A stretch of DNA of 56,942 bases. It comes from CAWDMN01 sp963803155. GTDB lineage: Bacteria; Acidobacteriota; Terriglobia; Versatilivoradales; Versatilivoraceae. Shown here piece after piece: positions 37,590-47,067 of this stretch; within the stretch, counting starts at the first letter, position 1; each line of letters begins with the position of its first letter. The stretch is from the NCBI GenBank assembly GCA_963803155.1, contig CAWDMN010000076.1, positions 1 to 56,942 on the forward strand. The letters run 5' to 3'. The notes under the pieces are model-generated. The model saw nothing but the letters and a program-made list of their open reading frames with translations, was not told the origin of the DNA and made no database searches. The translations under genes and the position numbers were made by a program.

Positions 37590-40040
37590 ATGACTACACT
37601 ACTCCAGGATCTGCGATTTGGTTGGCGAATGTTGGTGAAGAATCCCGGGTTCACGGCAATCGCCGTGGTAACCCTGGCGCTCGGGATCGGGGCCAACACC
37701 ACAATTTTCAGTGTGATTAACGCGACGCTTCTGAAGCCGCTGCCTTATCCTGATACGAACCGCTTGGTGCTCGTCTGGGAGAACTCGGTTCGCGAACCTG
37801 GAAATCTCAGTATCGTCTCTGCGCCAAATTATTGGGATTGGCAGAGGCAAAACCACGTGTTCGAAAACATGGCCCTCTGCGATTCCTCGGGGAAAGGATA
37901 CAACCTCTCTGCCAGTGGAATAGACACAGAACCTGAGCAAGTTCCCGGGCTCCGAGTATCGGCAAGCTTTTTTCAGGTGCTCGGCATCAAGCCTTTCCTG
38001 GGTCGTACTTTTCTGCCCGAAGAAGAAACCTTGGGAAAGGATCGTGAAGTCGTCCTTAGCTTTGGGCTCTGGCAGTCCCGCTTTGGCGCTGATCGTGCGC
38101 TGGTGGGCAAGACGATTAAGATGGATAAAGAGGACTATACCGTGGTGGGAGTCATGCCGCAGGAATTCCATTACCAATTATGGACCGGCCAGCGTCAACT
38201 GTTTGTCCCGATGGGCTTCAACACTGGAGACCAAGCGCGGGATTCCCGTTCTTTTGTGGCTTTGGCGCGGCTCAAGCCCGGTGTGACTTTGGCTCAAGCT
38301 CGGGCGGAAATGGACACCATCGGACGCCGTCTTTCGCAACAGCATCCTCAAGAGAATGCCGGAGGAAGTGCGGCGGTGACGCTCATGCGTGAATTCGGGA
38401 TGGCTGGAATCCGGCGAGTTATGCTGGCTCTGTTGGCAGCAGTGGGCTTTGTGTTGCTCATCGCCTGTGTGAACATCGCTAACTTGATGCTAGCCCGTGG
38501 TGCCGTGCGGCAGAAGGAATTCGCCATTCGGCGCGCCCTTGGCGCCCATCGCTCTCGCATCACGCGGCAATTGCTGACGGAAAGCGTTCTGCTCGCACTC
38601 TTGGGTGGGACTAGCGGGCTGCTTCTGGCGAGTTGGAGCACGCGTCTACTGCCTCATATTCTTCCCGGCAACATCATCTCCATTCCGTTTCGGCAGCTCG
38701 ACGCGATTGTCATTGATGGTTGGGTATTCGGTTTTGTGTTGCTGGTTTCCTGCTTGACTGGCATTTTGTTTGGACTCGCGCCTGCCTTTACCGCCTTCCA
38801 TAGTGATGTTAATGAACCTTTGAAAGAAGGCGGCCGTGGTACGACTCAGGGCGGAGGAAGCCGTCTGCGCCATGTGCTTGTGGCATCAGAAGTGGCGTTG
38901 GCCATGGTGGTGCTTTCCGGCGCCGGGCTTATGATCGAGAGCATGGCACGCCTGCTGAGCGTCGATCCCGGTTTTAATCCGAAGAATGTGCTGACGATGG
39001 AGATGTCGCTCCCGCAGGTTAACCTTTATTATGGTCCGCCCCAGCACGCGCGCTTCTGCCAGGACCTTGACCAATATGTCGGTACGATCCCCGGCGTCGT
39101 TTCCGTGAGCAGCGTCAGTCACTTGCCGCTCACCGGATATGCCGGCAGGACTTTCTTTGTTGAAGGGCAGCTCAATCCAAGTGCTGGAAACGAATCCGGT
39201 GCTACCTATGCTGTCGCCGGGCCCAATTATTTCCGAACTATGGGTATTCCCCTGATAGCGGGACGGGACTTTACTCACCAGGATACCGCCAGCGCACCTG
39301 GGGTGATTATTATTAATGGGGCGATGGCCAGGAAGTTCTGGCCCAAGGAAGATCCCATCGGCAAGCGCATCAGACTCAACTTCACTGAGTGGCAGGAGCC
39401 TTGGCTCACTGTGGTTGGCGTAGCGGGAGATGTGCGCCACTGGGGGCTGGACGAGCAAGTTGGCCCTGAATTCTTTCGGCCTTACACCCAGGCTGCATGG
39501 CCCTCCATGACCGTGGTGGTGCGAACAGCGACAGCCCCTTCGGCGTTCACGGCTCCTGTAAAGAAAGCTCTGGCCCAAATTGAACCTGAACAGCCGGTCT
39601 CAAAAATCCAGACATTGGAAGAAGTGGTGAGTGGCTCCCTGCGCCCGAGGCATTTTCCCATGCTTCTGCTCAGCGCGTTTTCCGTGCTGGCACTGACGCT
39701 GGCTGCCGCTGGCATCTTCGGAGTGGTGAGCTGCTCGGTGGCGCAACGCACTCATGAGATTGGCATTCGCATGGCACTAGGTGCGTTCACCACCGATGTG
39801 CTCAATTTGGTCTTGCGACACAGCATGGCATGGGTATTGCTGGGAATAGGGCTTGGGATCGCAGGTTCTTTCGGCATTACACGGCTATTGGGCGGGCTGC
39901 TTTACGGGGTGGGGCCAACTGACCCACTGGTTCTTGGCATTGTCGCCCTCCTGCTCACCACTGTGGCCATGCTCGCTTGTTATGTCCCGGCGCGTCGGGC
40001 TACCAAGGTAGATCCATTAGTGGCCCTGCGGCACGAGTGA
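37590..40040 (+). CDS. Orphan MacB/FtsX-type permease (ADOP) 2
   Basis: 816 residues from the ATG at 37590, which has GGGAGG seven bases before it; an upstream ATG at 37545 gives 15 extra residues that do not fit the family. The start is MTTLLQDLRFGWRMLVKNPG, followed by FTAIAVVTLALGIGANTTIFSVIN. The first FtsX core reads GFVLLIACVNIANLMLARGAVRQKEFAIRRALGAHRS, the second LTLAAAGIFGVVSCSVAQRTHEIGIRMALGAFTTDVLNLV, and the end is ARRATKVDPLVALRHE. It is a paralogue of the genes at 31951 and 42371. No ATPase or PadR-type regulator is adjacent. The exact cargo is unknown. Confidence 0.92.
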   Translation: MTTLLQDLRFGWRMLVKNPGFTAIAVVTLALGIGANTTIFSVINATLLKPLPYPDTNRLVLVWENSVREPGNLSIVSAPNYWDWQRQNHVFENMALCDSSGKGYNLSASGIDTEPEQVPGLRVSASFFQVLGIKPFLGRTFLPEEETLGKDREVVLSFGLWQSRFGADRALVGKTIKMDKEDYTVVGVMPQEFHYQLWTGQRQLFVPMGFNTGDQARDSRSFVALARLKPGVTLAQARAEMDTIGRRLSQQHPQENAGGSAAVTLMREFGMAGIRRVMLALLAAVGFVLLIACVNIANLMLARGAVRQKEFAIRRALGAHRSRITRQLLTESVLLALLGGTSGLLLASWSTRLLPHILPGNIISIPFRQLDAIVIDGWVFGFVLLVSCLTGILFGLAPAFTAFHSDVNEPLKEGGRGTTQGGGSRLRHVLVASEVALAMVVLSGAGLMIESMARLLSVDPGFNPKNVLTMEMSLPQVNLYYGPPQHARFCQDLDQYVGTIPGVVSVSSVSHLPLTGYAGRTFFVEGQLNPSAGNESGATYAVAGPNYFRTMGIPLIAGRDFTHQDTASAPGVIIINGAMARKFWPKEDPIGKRIRLNFTEWQEPWLTVVGVAGDVRHWGLDEQVGPEFFRPYTQAAWPSMTVVVRTATAPSAFTAPVKKALAQIEPEQPVSKIQTLEEVVSGSLRPRHFPMLLLSAFSVLALTLAAAGIFGVVSCSVAQRTHEIGIRMALGAFTTDVLNLVLRHSMAWVLLGIGLGIAGSFGITRLLGGLLYGVGPTDPLVLGIVALLLTTVAMLACYVPARRATKVDPLVALRHE

Positions 40041-40156
40041 AGCTCGTTGTCTACCCCTTAGTAAGGGAAAAGGAAAAAATAATCGCGGTGGGACTGGCCG
40101 TTGCCAACCAGCGCTGAGTAGACTCGGCAATTTCACCCCGAGCCTCTCGCAGAACC

Positions 40157-40513
40157 ATGTGTGACTCTCTTCAGGTCACACAGCTCGGGCCATCTGTTGA
40201 AGGCTGCTGCCTTCTGTGCGGAACACTAACTGACTTTGTTGCATATAGAAAGCCGCAACTTTCAGACAAGGTTGACTGCTTTGAACAGGATTTTGGAGGG
40301 AGACGTTTTGCTGATCGCCGGGGGGATGCAGGGCGCGATATGACGCTGTGGCTGGCTAGAAAATTGGGAGGGTTGAGTCTACGGCAGTTGGCCGGCAAGA
40401 TAGGTGGAATCAGCTATCCTGAGGTTTCGAGCGTTTTGAGGCAAATAGCTCGCCGACTGGTCCAAGAGAAAGGACTAGCCAAGCAGGTCGGTCGAAGTGA
40501 AAAAGGGTTATAA
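40157..40513 (+). pseudogene. RAYT-type transposase, 3' remnant B
   Basis: Readable family sequence is the tail DRRGDAGRDMTLWLARKLGGLSLRQLAGKIGGISYPEVSSVLRQIARRLVQEKGLA, closely like remnant A at 31259. The N-terminal 45 codons are not transposase-like. The same 18-bp sequence AATAACCAGATCTGACCC follows the stop. Both remnants lie beside an orphan permease gene (before the first, after the second), so the elements may have taken part in copying the permeases. Confidence 0.68.
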
Positions 40514-40904
40514 ATAATAACCAGATCTGACCCCTTTTTCGCCGTTTTTCCTATCGTCGCTCTTGGTGATATCTCCACATTCGTCCCACCCAGGCCGAGT
40601 TCCTCATTGGCCTCCTTCTTCTCTGTCGGCCTGCGCCACAGTGATCGATTCCAGTTCCCAAATGTTTTCAGCCGGTTCACGGATTCCTCCCCAAAATTCG
40701 TCCAGCATATTTGATATCTTGCAAAAGGGAGTTCATGGCAACTCCTGTTTAGAGTCTTTGTATAAAAAGCCTTTTTGTAGGATACGTCAACTCGAAGAGC
40801 GTAACGCATCGGAGAAGCCGCATCCAGAGCCTGATGGATTGCGCGCTGACCCGCTCATCCATCTACAAAAAACCCCATTAAGCCTCTATAAATGACTCCA
40901 TTTA

Positions 40905-41040
40905 GTGAATAGCGGATAGTGGGTAGTGCAATGTGAATAATGAGATCAAGGGCGCTAGAGAGTTTTCGGCACAACACTTTCAGCATTTCCTGCATTTCCA
41001 CTATCAACTCAAAAGCTTCTGCAATTTCCTGCTTGCGGAA
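40905..41040 (-). pseudogene. C-terminal remnant of a four-helix-bundle protein
   Basis: On the minus strand, after a TAG, the codons FRKQEIAEAFELIVEMQEML and KVLCRKLSSALDL resemble the last helix of four-helix-bundle (S23/IVS-like) proteins, in which an E-rich helix ends with ML..L...L. It is followed by CACTACCCACTATCCGCTATTCACTA, the CACTAT-type direct repeat that often borders such genes. The rest of 40514-41086 has TTAGAGTCTTTGTATAAAA (also near 16860) and no supported gene. Confidence 0.4.
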
Positions 41041-41086
41041 CTATTTCAATTCGCCCCATAAAATCAAATGAGCATTCAGTTCATGC

Positions 41087-42031
41087 CTACGGCTTCGCCG
41101 TCTCCGTTGGAACGCTGGCTCGTTTGAGGTAGCCGCTATCGTTCAACCAATCAGCCATGCGCTGCGGCCACGTCTTGACCGACGCCAGGTTCGAGCGATC
41201 GCCCATGTTGAAGGCATGCTTGCCCTGGGCGAGGAAGTGCGCCTCGACCCGAATGCCGGCGGCATGCAGCTTCCTGTAGAGATCGAGGGCGACCTTGTCG
41301 CATCCGTATTCGTCGTCAGAGGCCACCAGCAGAAACGCGGGAGGCGCATCGGGCGGGATCGTGCCGGGCAGATTACCGCCGGGATAGACCAGCATCTGGA
41401 AATCCGGCTTCCCGTTCAGGCGGTCGATGGGATCCGTCGCAGCCGGGTCTCCACCGCCTGGTGCATAGGCGATCATGGTTATGACTGCGCCGCCCGCCGA
41501 AAAACCAAGCATGCCGACCCGGTGCGGGTCGATGTTCCACTCCTGGGCGCGACTGCGCACCAACCTCACGGCACGGTAGGCATCTTGGCGTACTTGGTCG
41601 AAGCTGTACGGAGACTTTTCCTCTTTTGGCAAGCGATACTTGAGCGCAAATGCCGCCACACCGATGCTGTTCAGGAATTCCGCGGCCTGCTTGCCCTCGT
41701 TGTTGAATACCAACTCGCGAAAGCCTCCGCCTGGGGCAATCACTACCGCGGCCCCCGTCGCTTTCTCCTGGGGCGGGAGAAATACCGTGATCGACGGATT
41801 GTGTACATTACGTACCCAATAGTCCTTGGCTTGCTCCGGTTCGTCTTTGCGATTTTCGAACCCGGGCGCGCCATTCTCCCAGAGATGGATCACTTGTGGC
41901 TGCGATTGTGCGCTTGCCGTCATGCACAGCACTATAGTAGCCGCGAATATCACGCAGAGGGGTTTTATAGAATCGATTCTTCTTCGCGGCATCCGAAATC
42001 CGTCGCGAATATCGTTGAACAGGGTGCCCAT
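41087..42031 (-). CDS. Exported alpha/beta hydrolase with ADOP-like N-terminus
   Basis: 314 residues. The hydrolase part has a signal segment (IKPLCVIFAATIVLCMTASAQ), the oxyanion motif VIAPGGGFRELVFNNEGKQAAEFLNS, the elbow GMLGFSAGGAVITM with the catalytic Ser, Asp in VASDDEYG and His in QGKHAFNMG: a BD-FAE/acetyl-xylan-esterase-like enzyme that would remove acyl groups from sugars in the periplasm. The first 14 residues, MGTLFNDIRDGFRM, are unlike a signal peptide and match the start of orphan permeases. The strong AGGAGG four bases before this ATG also belongs to that leader. An ATG at 41992 would give a normal signal peptide. So the gene seems to have acquired the translation start of a permease. 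Confidence 0.82.
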   Translation of the reverse strand: MGTLFNDIRDGFRMPRRRIDSIKPLCVIFAATIVLCMTASAQSQPQVIHLWENGAPGFENRKDEPEQAKDYWVRNVHNPSITVFLPPQEKATGAAVVIAPGGGFRELVFNNEGKQAAEFLNSIGVAAFALKYRLPKEEKSPYSFDQVRQDAYRAVRLVRSRAQEWNIDPHRVGMLGFSAGGAVITMIAYAPGGGDPAATDPIDRLNGKPDFQMLVYPGGNLPGTIPPDAPPAFLLVASDDEYGCDKVALDLYRKLHAAGIRVEAHFLAQGKHAFNMGDRSNLASVKTWPQRMADWLNDSGYLKRASVPTETAKP

Positions 42032-42094
42032 AAAACCTCCTGGATCAATTATTAGAATTAGTGGATCGTGCCTAAATCTCGTGAATAAAATCCT

Positions 42095-42219
42095 GGTTCA
42101 AAATTTTCCTCCGCGGACGAGGAGGTGTGGCTGAGACGAAGTCGAGGCCGGAGTGGTGCGAATGTCACCGATTCTCGCCAGTCCAAAACCTCAGACCACC
42201 CCTGCCAAGGGTTTTCCCC
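42095..42219 (+). repeat. Dispersed 125-bp repeat, copy Y
   Basis: Starts GGTTCAAAATTTTCCTCC, contains GAGACGAAGTCGAGG and ends CAGACCACCCCTGCCAAGG, matching 37275-37397 in inverted orientation. It is followed by a CCCCTCTTGTCAAAGGAGGGG hairpin and, at 42262-42380, by a low-complexity tract of CCTGTCTCC, CTATCC and ATTCACTT units like those that border four-helix-bundle genes. These fill the 339-bp space upstream of the hydrolase and downstream of the third permease. Confidence 0.65.
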
Positions 42220-42370
42220 TCTTGTCAAAGGAGGGGAACTTAGTTGAACCGGCAATTTGTTTACGATGCCATCTCCTATTTCCTGTCTCCGGTTTCCTGT
42301 CTCCCGTCTCCCATTCCGTCTCACGTCTGCCGTTTGCCAATTAGCACCTGCTCTATCCTCTATCCACTTC

Positions 42371-44869
42371 CTATTCACTTCTCAACGCCACCAACGGGTC
42401 GACTTTAGCTGCCCGGCGGGCGGGGAGCCAGGCGGCAAAAAACGCGATCGCAGCAATTAGCAACACCACTCCCATGAACACGGTTTTGTCCGTTGGGCTT
42501 ATGCCGTAAAGAAGTGTGGTGAGCATCCGGGTGAGCACCAACGCTGTGGCCAGGCCGCAGGCAAGTCCAATAACTGTAAGCTTGATGCTTTGGCGGGTCA
42601 CCAGCTGAATTACACTGGTTGTTCGTGCGCCCAGCGCCATGCGAATCCCTATCTCGCGGGTGCGGCGGCTCACGGCGAAGGAAACCAGTCCAAAGATTCC
42701 CAAAGCCGCAAGCAGCAGCGCGATTGCGCCCTGGGCGCCCGCTACGATGGCTCCTGCGCGCAGGGGCATGAAGCCCAGGGGACTGCGAGCCAACTGTTGC
42801 TCCATGGATCGCACGTCAGAGAGAGGAAGGTCCGGATCCAACTCCCGCACAACTCGCTCCACGGCCGGCGTGAGCTTGAGGGGGTCTTCCTGGGTTCGCA
42901 CCGCCAGTGTGACGTTGTCCCGGTAATTCTGAGCAAGTGGCCGGAAGAGAAGCGGCCGGTTCTCATCGGTGATCGACCAGAACCGGCCGTCGCCAATGAT
43001 GCCGGCAACTTCGATGGGTTCTTTGCCCATCAGGAGGCGTTTCCCGACGGGATTTTCTTCAGCCCAAAGCTGCCGGGCCAGGATGCGGTTGATAATGGCC
43101 ACTCGCGGAGCAGAGGCATCGTCCCGAGGGGTGAAATCGCGGCCGTACAGAATACGGATGCCCGCGGTCTTCAGAAAGAGATCGTCCACGACCGGGCATG
43201 CCACCAATTGGGATTCTGAATTGTTGGTTGCAGGCCGCCCCTCGGCGCTGATGCCGCTGGTCAAGCCTCCCATGATGTCGAAAGGCACATGCTCCGCAAG
43301 ACTGGCGTCCCGCACCCCGGGCAAGGCGCGGACCTTCTCCAGCAACCGGCGGTGAAACTGGCGGCCTTGATCCGAGCTGTAGCGCTGCAGACCAAGATCG
43401 AAGGAGATGAGCAGCAGATTGCGGGGCTGAAACCCCAGATTGATCCGCGAGAGTTCGTGCAGGCTGCGGATGGCAAGCCCGGCGCATATCAAAACCAGGC
43501 ACGAGAGAGCAACTTGACCGATGACCAGCAGGCTGCGCAAGGGATGTTTGGCCCGGCCCGCCGCTTGGGCGCCCTCTTTCAACAGGGGCTGGATGCTGAG
43601 CCGGGTGGCCTTCAAGGCAGGGAGCAGACCGGTCAGGATACCGGTGGTTAGCGACACCCCGAAGCCGAAGACAAACAGCCGCCAATCCCTTCCAGTGTAG
43701 GCAGGCGGAGGGAAACTGGCGCCCGGGCCGATGGTGCTAAGGTAAGGACTGATCCAAAGAGCGGCCCCGGTGCCCAATGCACCGGCGCCGAGAGCGAGGA
43801 GCACGCTTTCCACCAGCAGCTGGCGCAGCAGCCGCCAGCGCGAGGCTCCCAAAGCGCCCCGAATGGCCAGTTCCCGTTCGCGGTCCGCAATGCGGGCATA
43901 GAGCAGATTGGCGACGTTGGCCACGGCCACGGCGAGCACCAGCAGCGCCAGCGCCATCAAGATCGAGATGATCAGTGGCATGTAAGTGGCTACGAACGGC
44001 ACGGGACGGCTCATGCGTTCGCGCAGAACCAGGGCTTTAATGGCCAGTGCGGGCGGATGGCTATCGGGGTAATCTCTGACAAGACCCGCCATGACGAGGC
44101 CAGCCGCTGACCGGGCTTGCTCGAGGCTTGCCGAAGGATGGAGGCGTCCCATCATGAAAAAACCTGTATTGCCGCGGCTGTTCAAGAGATCGCGCCGCGC
44201 CGGCATCATCTCCCCCAGCATTGTGGCCGGCACGAATCCGCTCAAGGCCATGCCCCAAGCCGCGCCGTAGAAACCGGGCGGAGTGACACCCACGACGGTG
44301 AACGGCAGTCCATTGATTTTAACCGGCTGGCCGATGATGCGCGGGTCAGCATTAAATCGGCCGTGCCAGGTGTTGTAGGACAGCACAATGATGGGATCGC
44401 GGCCGGGCTGCCGTCCTTCCCCAGGCAGGAAAAGGCGTCCTTGGAGCGGCTGCACGCCGAGCAGAGTGAAATAGCCACTGCTGACGGCATGGATCCAAGT
44501 TCGCTCGCTGGCCTCGCCCGTCCGACTAAGGTGCACGGGGGCAGCCTGGTATGCAATCAGATCGGAAAAGGCTTGCGACATGCCAGGATATTCCTGGCTG
44601 GCGCCATCGACCGAGCGGCGGAAGTCCAAAAAATCCGGATATGAAAAGGGAAAGGGCATAGCATATTGAGTGCTCTTCTGGGCAAGCACAACCAGCCGTT
44701 CCGGGTCCTTCGCCGGCAATGGCCGGAGGAAAAAATCGCTGACAAAAAAGAAAACTGTCGCATTGACTGTCAACCCCAGCGCTAAGGTGAGCATGGCCAC
44801 CGCCGTGAGGCCTGGGGCCTTTAATAACATTCGAAGGGCAAAACGAATATCGTTTAAGAGTATGTCCAT
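42371..44869 (-). CDS. Orphan MacB/FtsX-type permease (ADOP) 3
   Basis: 832 residues starting MDILLNDIRFALRMLLKAPG, then LTAVAMLTLALGLTVNATVF; this GLTVNATVF variant replaces the more usual GIGANTAIF. The first FtsX core is VAVANVANLLYARIADRERELAIRGALGASRWRLLRQLLVES, the last LLLAALGIFGLVSFAVSRRTREIGIRMALGARTTSVIQL, and it ends ARRAAKVDPLVALRSE. AAGGA is six bases before the ATG. It is the most diverged of the three permeases and lies on the opposite strand. No adjacent ATPase. Confidence 0.92.
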   Translation of the reverse strand: MDILLNDIRFALRMLLKAPGLTAVAMLTLALGLTVNATVFFFVSDFFLRPLPAKDPERLVVLAQKSTQYAMPFPFSYPDFLDFRRSVDGASQEYPGMSQAFSDLIAYQAAPVHLSRTGEASERTWIHAVSSGYFTLLGVQPLQGRLFLPGEGRQPGRDPIIVLSYNTWHGRFNADPRIIGQPVKINGLPFTVVGVTPPGFYGAAWGMALSGFVPATMLGEMMPARRDLLNSRGNTGFFMMGRLHPSASLEQARSAAGLVMAGLVRDYPDSHPPALAIKALVLRERMSRPVPFVATYMPLIISILMALALLVLAVAVANVANLLYARIADRERELAIRGALGASRWRLLRQLLVESVLLALGAGALGTGAALWISPYLSTIGPGASFPPPAYTGRDWRLFVFGFGVSLTTGILTGLLPALKATRLSIQPLLKEGAQAAGRAKHPLRSLLVIGQVALSCLVLICAGLAIRSLHELSRINLGFQPRNLLLISFDLGLQRYSSDQGRQFHRRLLEKVRALPGVRDASLAEHVPFDIMGGLTSGISAEGRPATNNSESQLVACPVVDDLFLKTAGIRILYGRDFTPRDDASAPRVAIINRILARQLWAEENPVGKRLLMGKEPIEVAGIIGDGRFWSITDENRPLLFRPLAQNYRDNVTLAVRTQEDPLKLTPAVERVVRELDPDLPLSDVRSMEQQLARSPLGFMPLRAGAIVAGAQGAIALLLAALGIFGLVSFAVSRRTREIGIRMALGARTTSVIQLVTRQSIKLTVIGLACGLATALVLTRMLTTLLYGISPTDKTVFMGVVLLIAAIAFFAAWLPARRAAKVDPLVALRSE

Positions 44870-45056
44870 GGCTTTTCCTTAAAGACACGAAATAAATCGG
44901 AAGGGCCATGCTCCAGTAGAGGCGTTCCTTCCGGCTGCCTCGATCCGAGCGGCTCGGCGGGAGCTTCGCCCGCGCCGGTCAGAGTGAGACAGGCGGGATC
45001 TTCAAGCGTGAGACTCTCAATGGAACGACCTCAATCAACATGGCTGGGCTCAGCCA

Positions 45057-45992
45057 TTACCCTTTCTGAAGGTCTACAAACCCGCACCGTTTGAGCAACT
45101 GGAACATTTGAGTTTCACGTTCGGTGGGTTTGGAACTGGAACCGAGCCATTCCTTAAAAAACCAATCCAGATAATGTTTATATCCCCGGGCTGTCCATTG
45201 ATCATTTGAAAACAAGTGGCGGGATTTGTCATCATATTGCTGGGTGATTTCTTCCACCTCCTGTTTGGTTGGGGGATGATATTTATCATGATGAATGACC
45301 CCGGCCCCCTCCAGCCGGCCCATTCGATACGCAGGCTCCTGAGTGGGATAACCCAGAACCATGGCCAGCAGCGGGAAGCAATGAGCCTGAGGCAACTCTA
45401 AAAGGCGCCAAACTCGTTCCATGTCTCCCCGATGAATGCCATTGGTAATCAGGTAGTCAAGACCAAGAGATCTGGCGGCTATGGCTGCTGTTTGGGCGGC
45501 CAGGGCTGTGTTGATGCTAGCGGTGACGAAGTTGACGATGTTGTCCGGATAGTAAGGATGACCTAACGCCTCGGCGGAGGCTTTTAAGCGGTTATAATCG
45601 ACACAATAAAGCAACATACAGCTACCCTGATACGTGCAGACCTCCTTCATCAGCTTCCGATCTTTGACCACCACAATCGAATAGCTTTGCATATTGGAGG
45701 CATTGGCCGCGCGCACACTGGCTTGAAGAATCAATTGGAGAGAGGCTTCAGGGATTTCTTTAGTAGTGAAATTACCGTGAATGGTTCTCAAGCTCTGGAT
45801 GGTCTTGAGGGTGTCATTGGCGGGGGGAGTCTTTTCCTCAACCGAACTGGCTTGTTTTTGTTCAGCCTGCAAACTTTGGACGCCATCATGCCAAAGCAGT
45901 GCGCCCCCACCCAGGATGGCACTCTGTTTCATAAAAGCGCGCCGGTTTGACTCCGTGTTGGTCCTAGGGATTTTGTTCTTTGATGTCTTCAC
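45057..45992 (-). CDS. Tat-exported nitroreductase-family protein
   Basis: 311 residues from a GTG at 45992, with AGGAGG eight bases upstream. The N-terminus has a Tat signal: NRRAFMKQSAILGGGALL, in which the RR and following residues match the twin-arginine pattern. The body is nitroreductase-like: IQSLRTIHGNFTTKEIPEASLQLILQASVRAANASNMQSYSIVVV (the FMN phosphate-binding Arg and the N-Q-S stretch), a helix with ALAAQTAAIAARSLGLDYLITNGI, and LAMVLGYP near the end. A flavoenzyme folded in the cytoplasm and exported would fit Tat use. An insertion after the core (DKYHPPTKQEVEEITQQYDD) is typical of the large periplasmic branch. Substrate unknown. Confidence 0.85.
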   Translation of the reverse strand: MKTSKNKIPRTNTESNRRAFMKQSAILGGGALLWHDGVQSLQAEQKQASSVEEKTPPANDTLKTIQSLRTIHGNFTTKEIPEASLQLILQASVRAANASNMQSYSIVVVKDRKLMKEVCTYQGSCMLLYCVDYNRLKASAEALGHPYYPDNIVNFVTASINTALAAQTAAIAARSLGLDYLITNGIHRGDMERVWRLLELPQAHCFPLLAMVLGYPTQEPAYRMGRLEGAGVIHHDKYHPPTKQEVEEITQQYDDKSRHLFSNDQWTARGYKHYLDWFFKEWLGSSSKPTERETQMFQLLKRCGFVDLQKG

Positions 45993-46807
45993 GGAATTGT
46001 CCTCCTTCCTAATGAATTTTCTTTCCTAATAGAGTTAATTGTTAACCAGGGCTATGACGGTTCGTCCGCCACGATGAATTCTCCAAACCGTCCGATTCCA
46101 GAAATCAATAGCATTGACGGGGTGCGTATGACTGCCGTCGCTGGCGATTGCGCCTCATCGAAAGAGTTCTTTCAATTGGTTCATAGAAGAGAGTCATCTT
46201 CATGGCTTGGCAAGTGACAGGCAATGCTTGTATAAGCAGTTCTCTTAAAATATCCCTGCTGCAGTGAGATCCCTGCCTTGGGCCTGGTGCAGAGTGCAGG
46301 GTTTTTGATGCCGATGCGCTTATTCATTCTCTTGGCAAAGGGCAATTATTGTGCTTGTGGATGGATGCAAAAATAATACTCCACAACATGAAAAGCAATC
46401 CAAGAGCCAGCTGAGAAAAGGATTCCGAAGTATTTGAGAAGATTATGCTTTTGTTTTCGAGTGAGTTGATCAGCTTTCACCTCATCTTTAAAAAGCTGTC
46501 CGTTCATGGGAAGAAGAAATCCCGAAACCGGACAAAAAAAATCCGCTGGAATTGCGTCTGGATGGGCTTTGGACAGTTCGTTGGGGAAGAACCGCAAGGG
46601 GGCCGGCTGGTGGGAAATCCGAAGATCGGATTTGCCGGTTCGAAAAACCTGGTGAACTATTGGTCGATCATTACGGGAAGTAAGCGGCGGCTGCCTCAAG
46701 ATTGTCACTGCAATATTGGGGGATTGGTCAATCAAAGAGAAAATTCTGATGAAATATAACGCTCAACATCGGCGCCCGGACGAGATCCTGCTCCGCAGAA
46801 AGGATCT
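45993..46807. other. Gene-poor stretch before the toxin-antitoxin pair
   Basis: About 815 bp. One minus-strand frame (46735 down to 46346, 129 codons, TTG start, no ribosome binding site) ends in a membrane-like segment LLKYFGILFSAGSWIAFHVVEYYF and could be a real small gene or chance. A second short minus-strand stretch near 46040-46150 reads protein-like but carries a stop and no known domain. Nothing else is recognised. Confidence 0.3.
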
Positions 46808-46808
46808 G

Positions 46809-47066
46809 TTATGCCGCGGCCTTCGGGAGTTCCCAGCCAGGAAACACCAAAACCCCTGGATGACATTTGAGGGCTTGAGCAAGAACTTTCGCCCGTTCCA
46901 CACCCAAACGAACACGATCATTCTCAATGGCCGAAATAGTGGCCTGTGGAATTCCAGTAAGACGAGAGAGTTGGCTTTGGCTTAGCTCCTGAAGCTCACG
47001 AAGAATCCGAACGGATTCGCCAACCGAAACCTCGATGCGTTTTTTTGCGGGACGATAATCCTTCAT
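46809..47066 (-). CDS. HigA/XRE-type antitoxin
   Basis: 85 residues from the ATG at 47066, which has GGAG eight bases upstream and starts right after the toxin stop; an ATG at 47087 would overlap the toxin gene by 20 bp. After a basic start (KDYRPAKKRIEVSVGESVRIL) comes a helix-turn-helix of the XRE/Cro type: LQELSQSQLSRLTGIPQATISAIENDRVRLGVERAKVLAQALKC. It should bind the toxin and repress their shared promoter through the palindrome at 47364-47379. The stop codon lies inside the sequence GCATAAC (minus strand), the boundary of a possible integron cassette. Confidence 0.9.
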   Translation of the reverse strand: MKDYRPAKKRIEVSVGESVRILRELQELSQSQLSRLTGIPQATISAIENDRVRLGVERAKVLAQALKCHPGVLVFPGWELPKAAA

Positions 47067-47067
47067 T

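Noticed and set aside
46753..46814. A second attC site left of the toxin-antitoxin pair (TATAACGCT...GTTATGC)
   Set aside because: The end boxes fit, but the inside does not fold into a continuous stem, so only the core GTTATGC is used as evidence.
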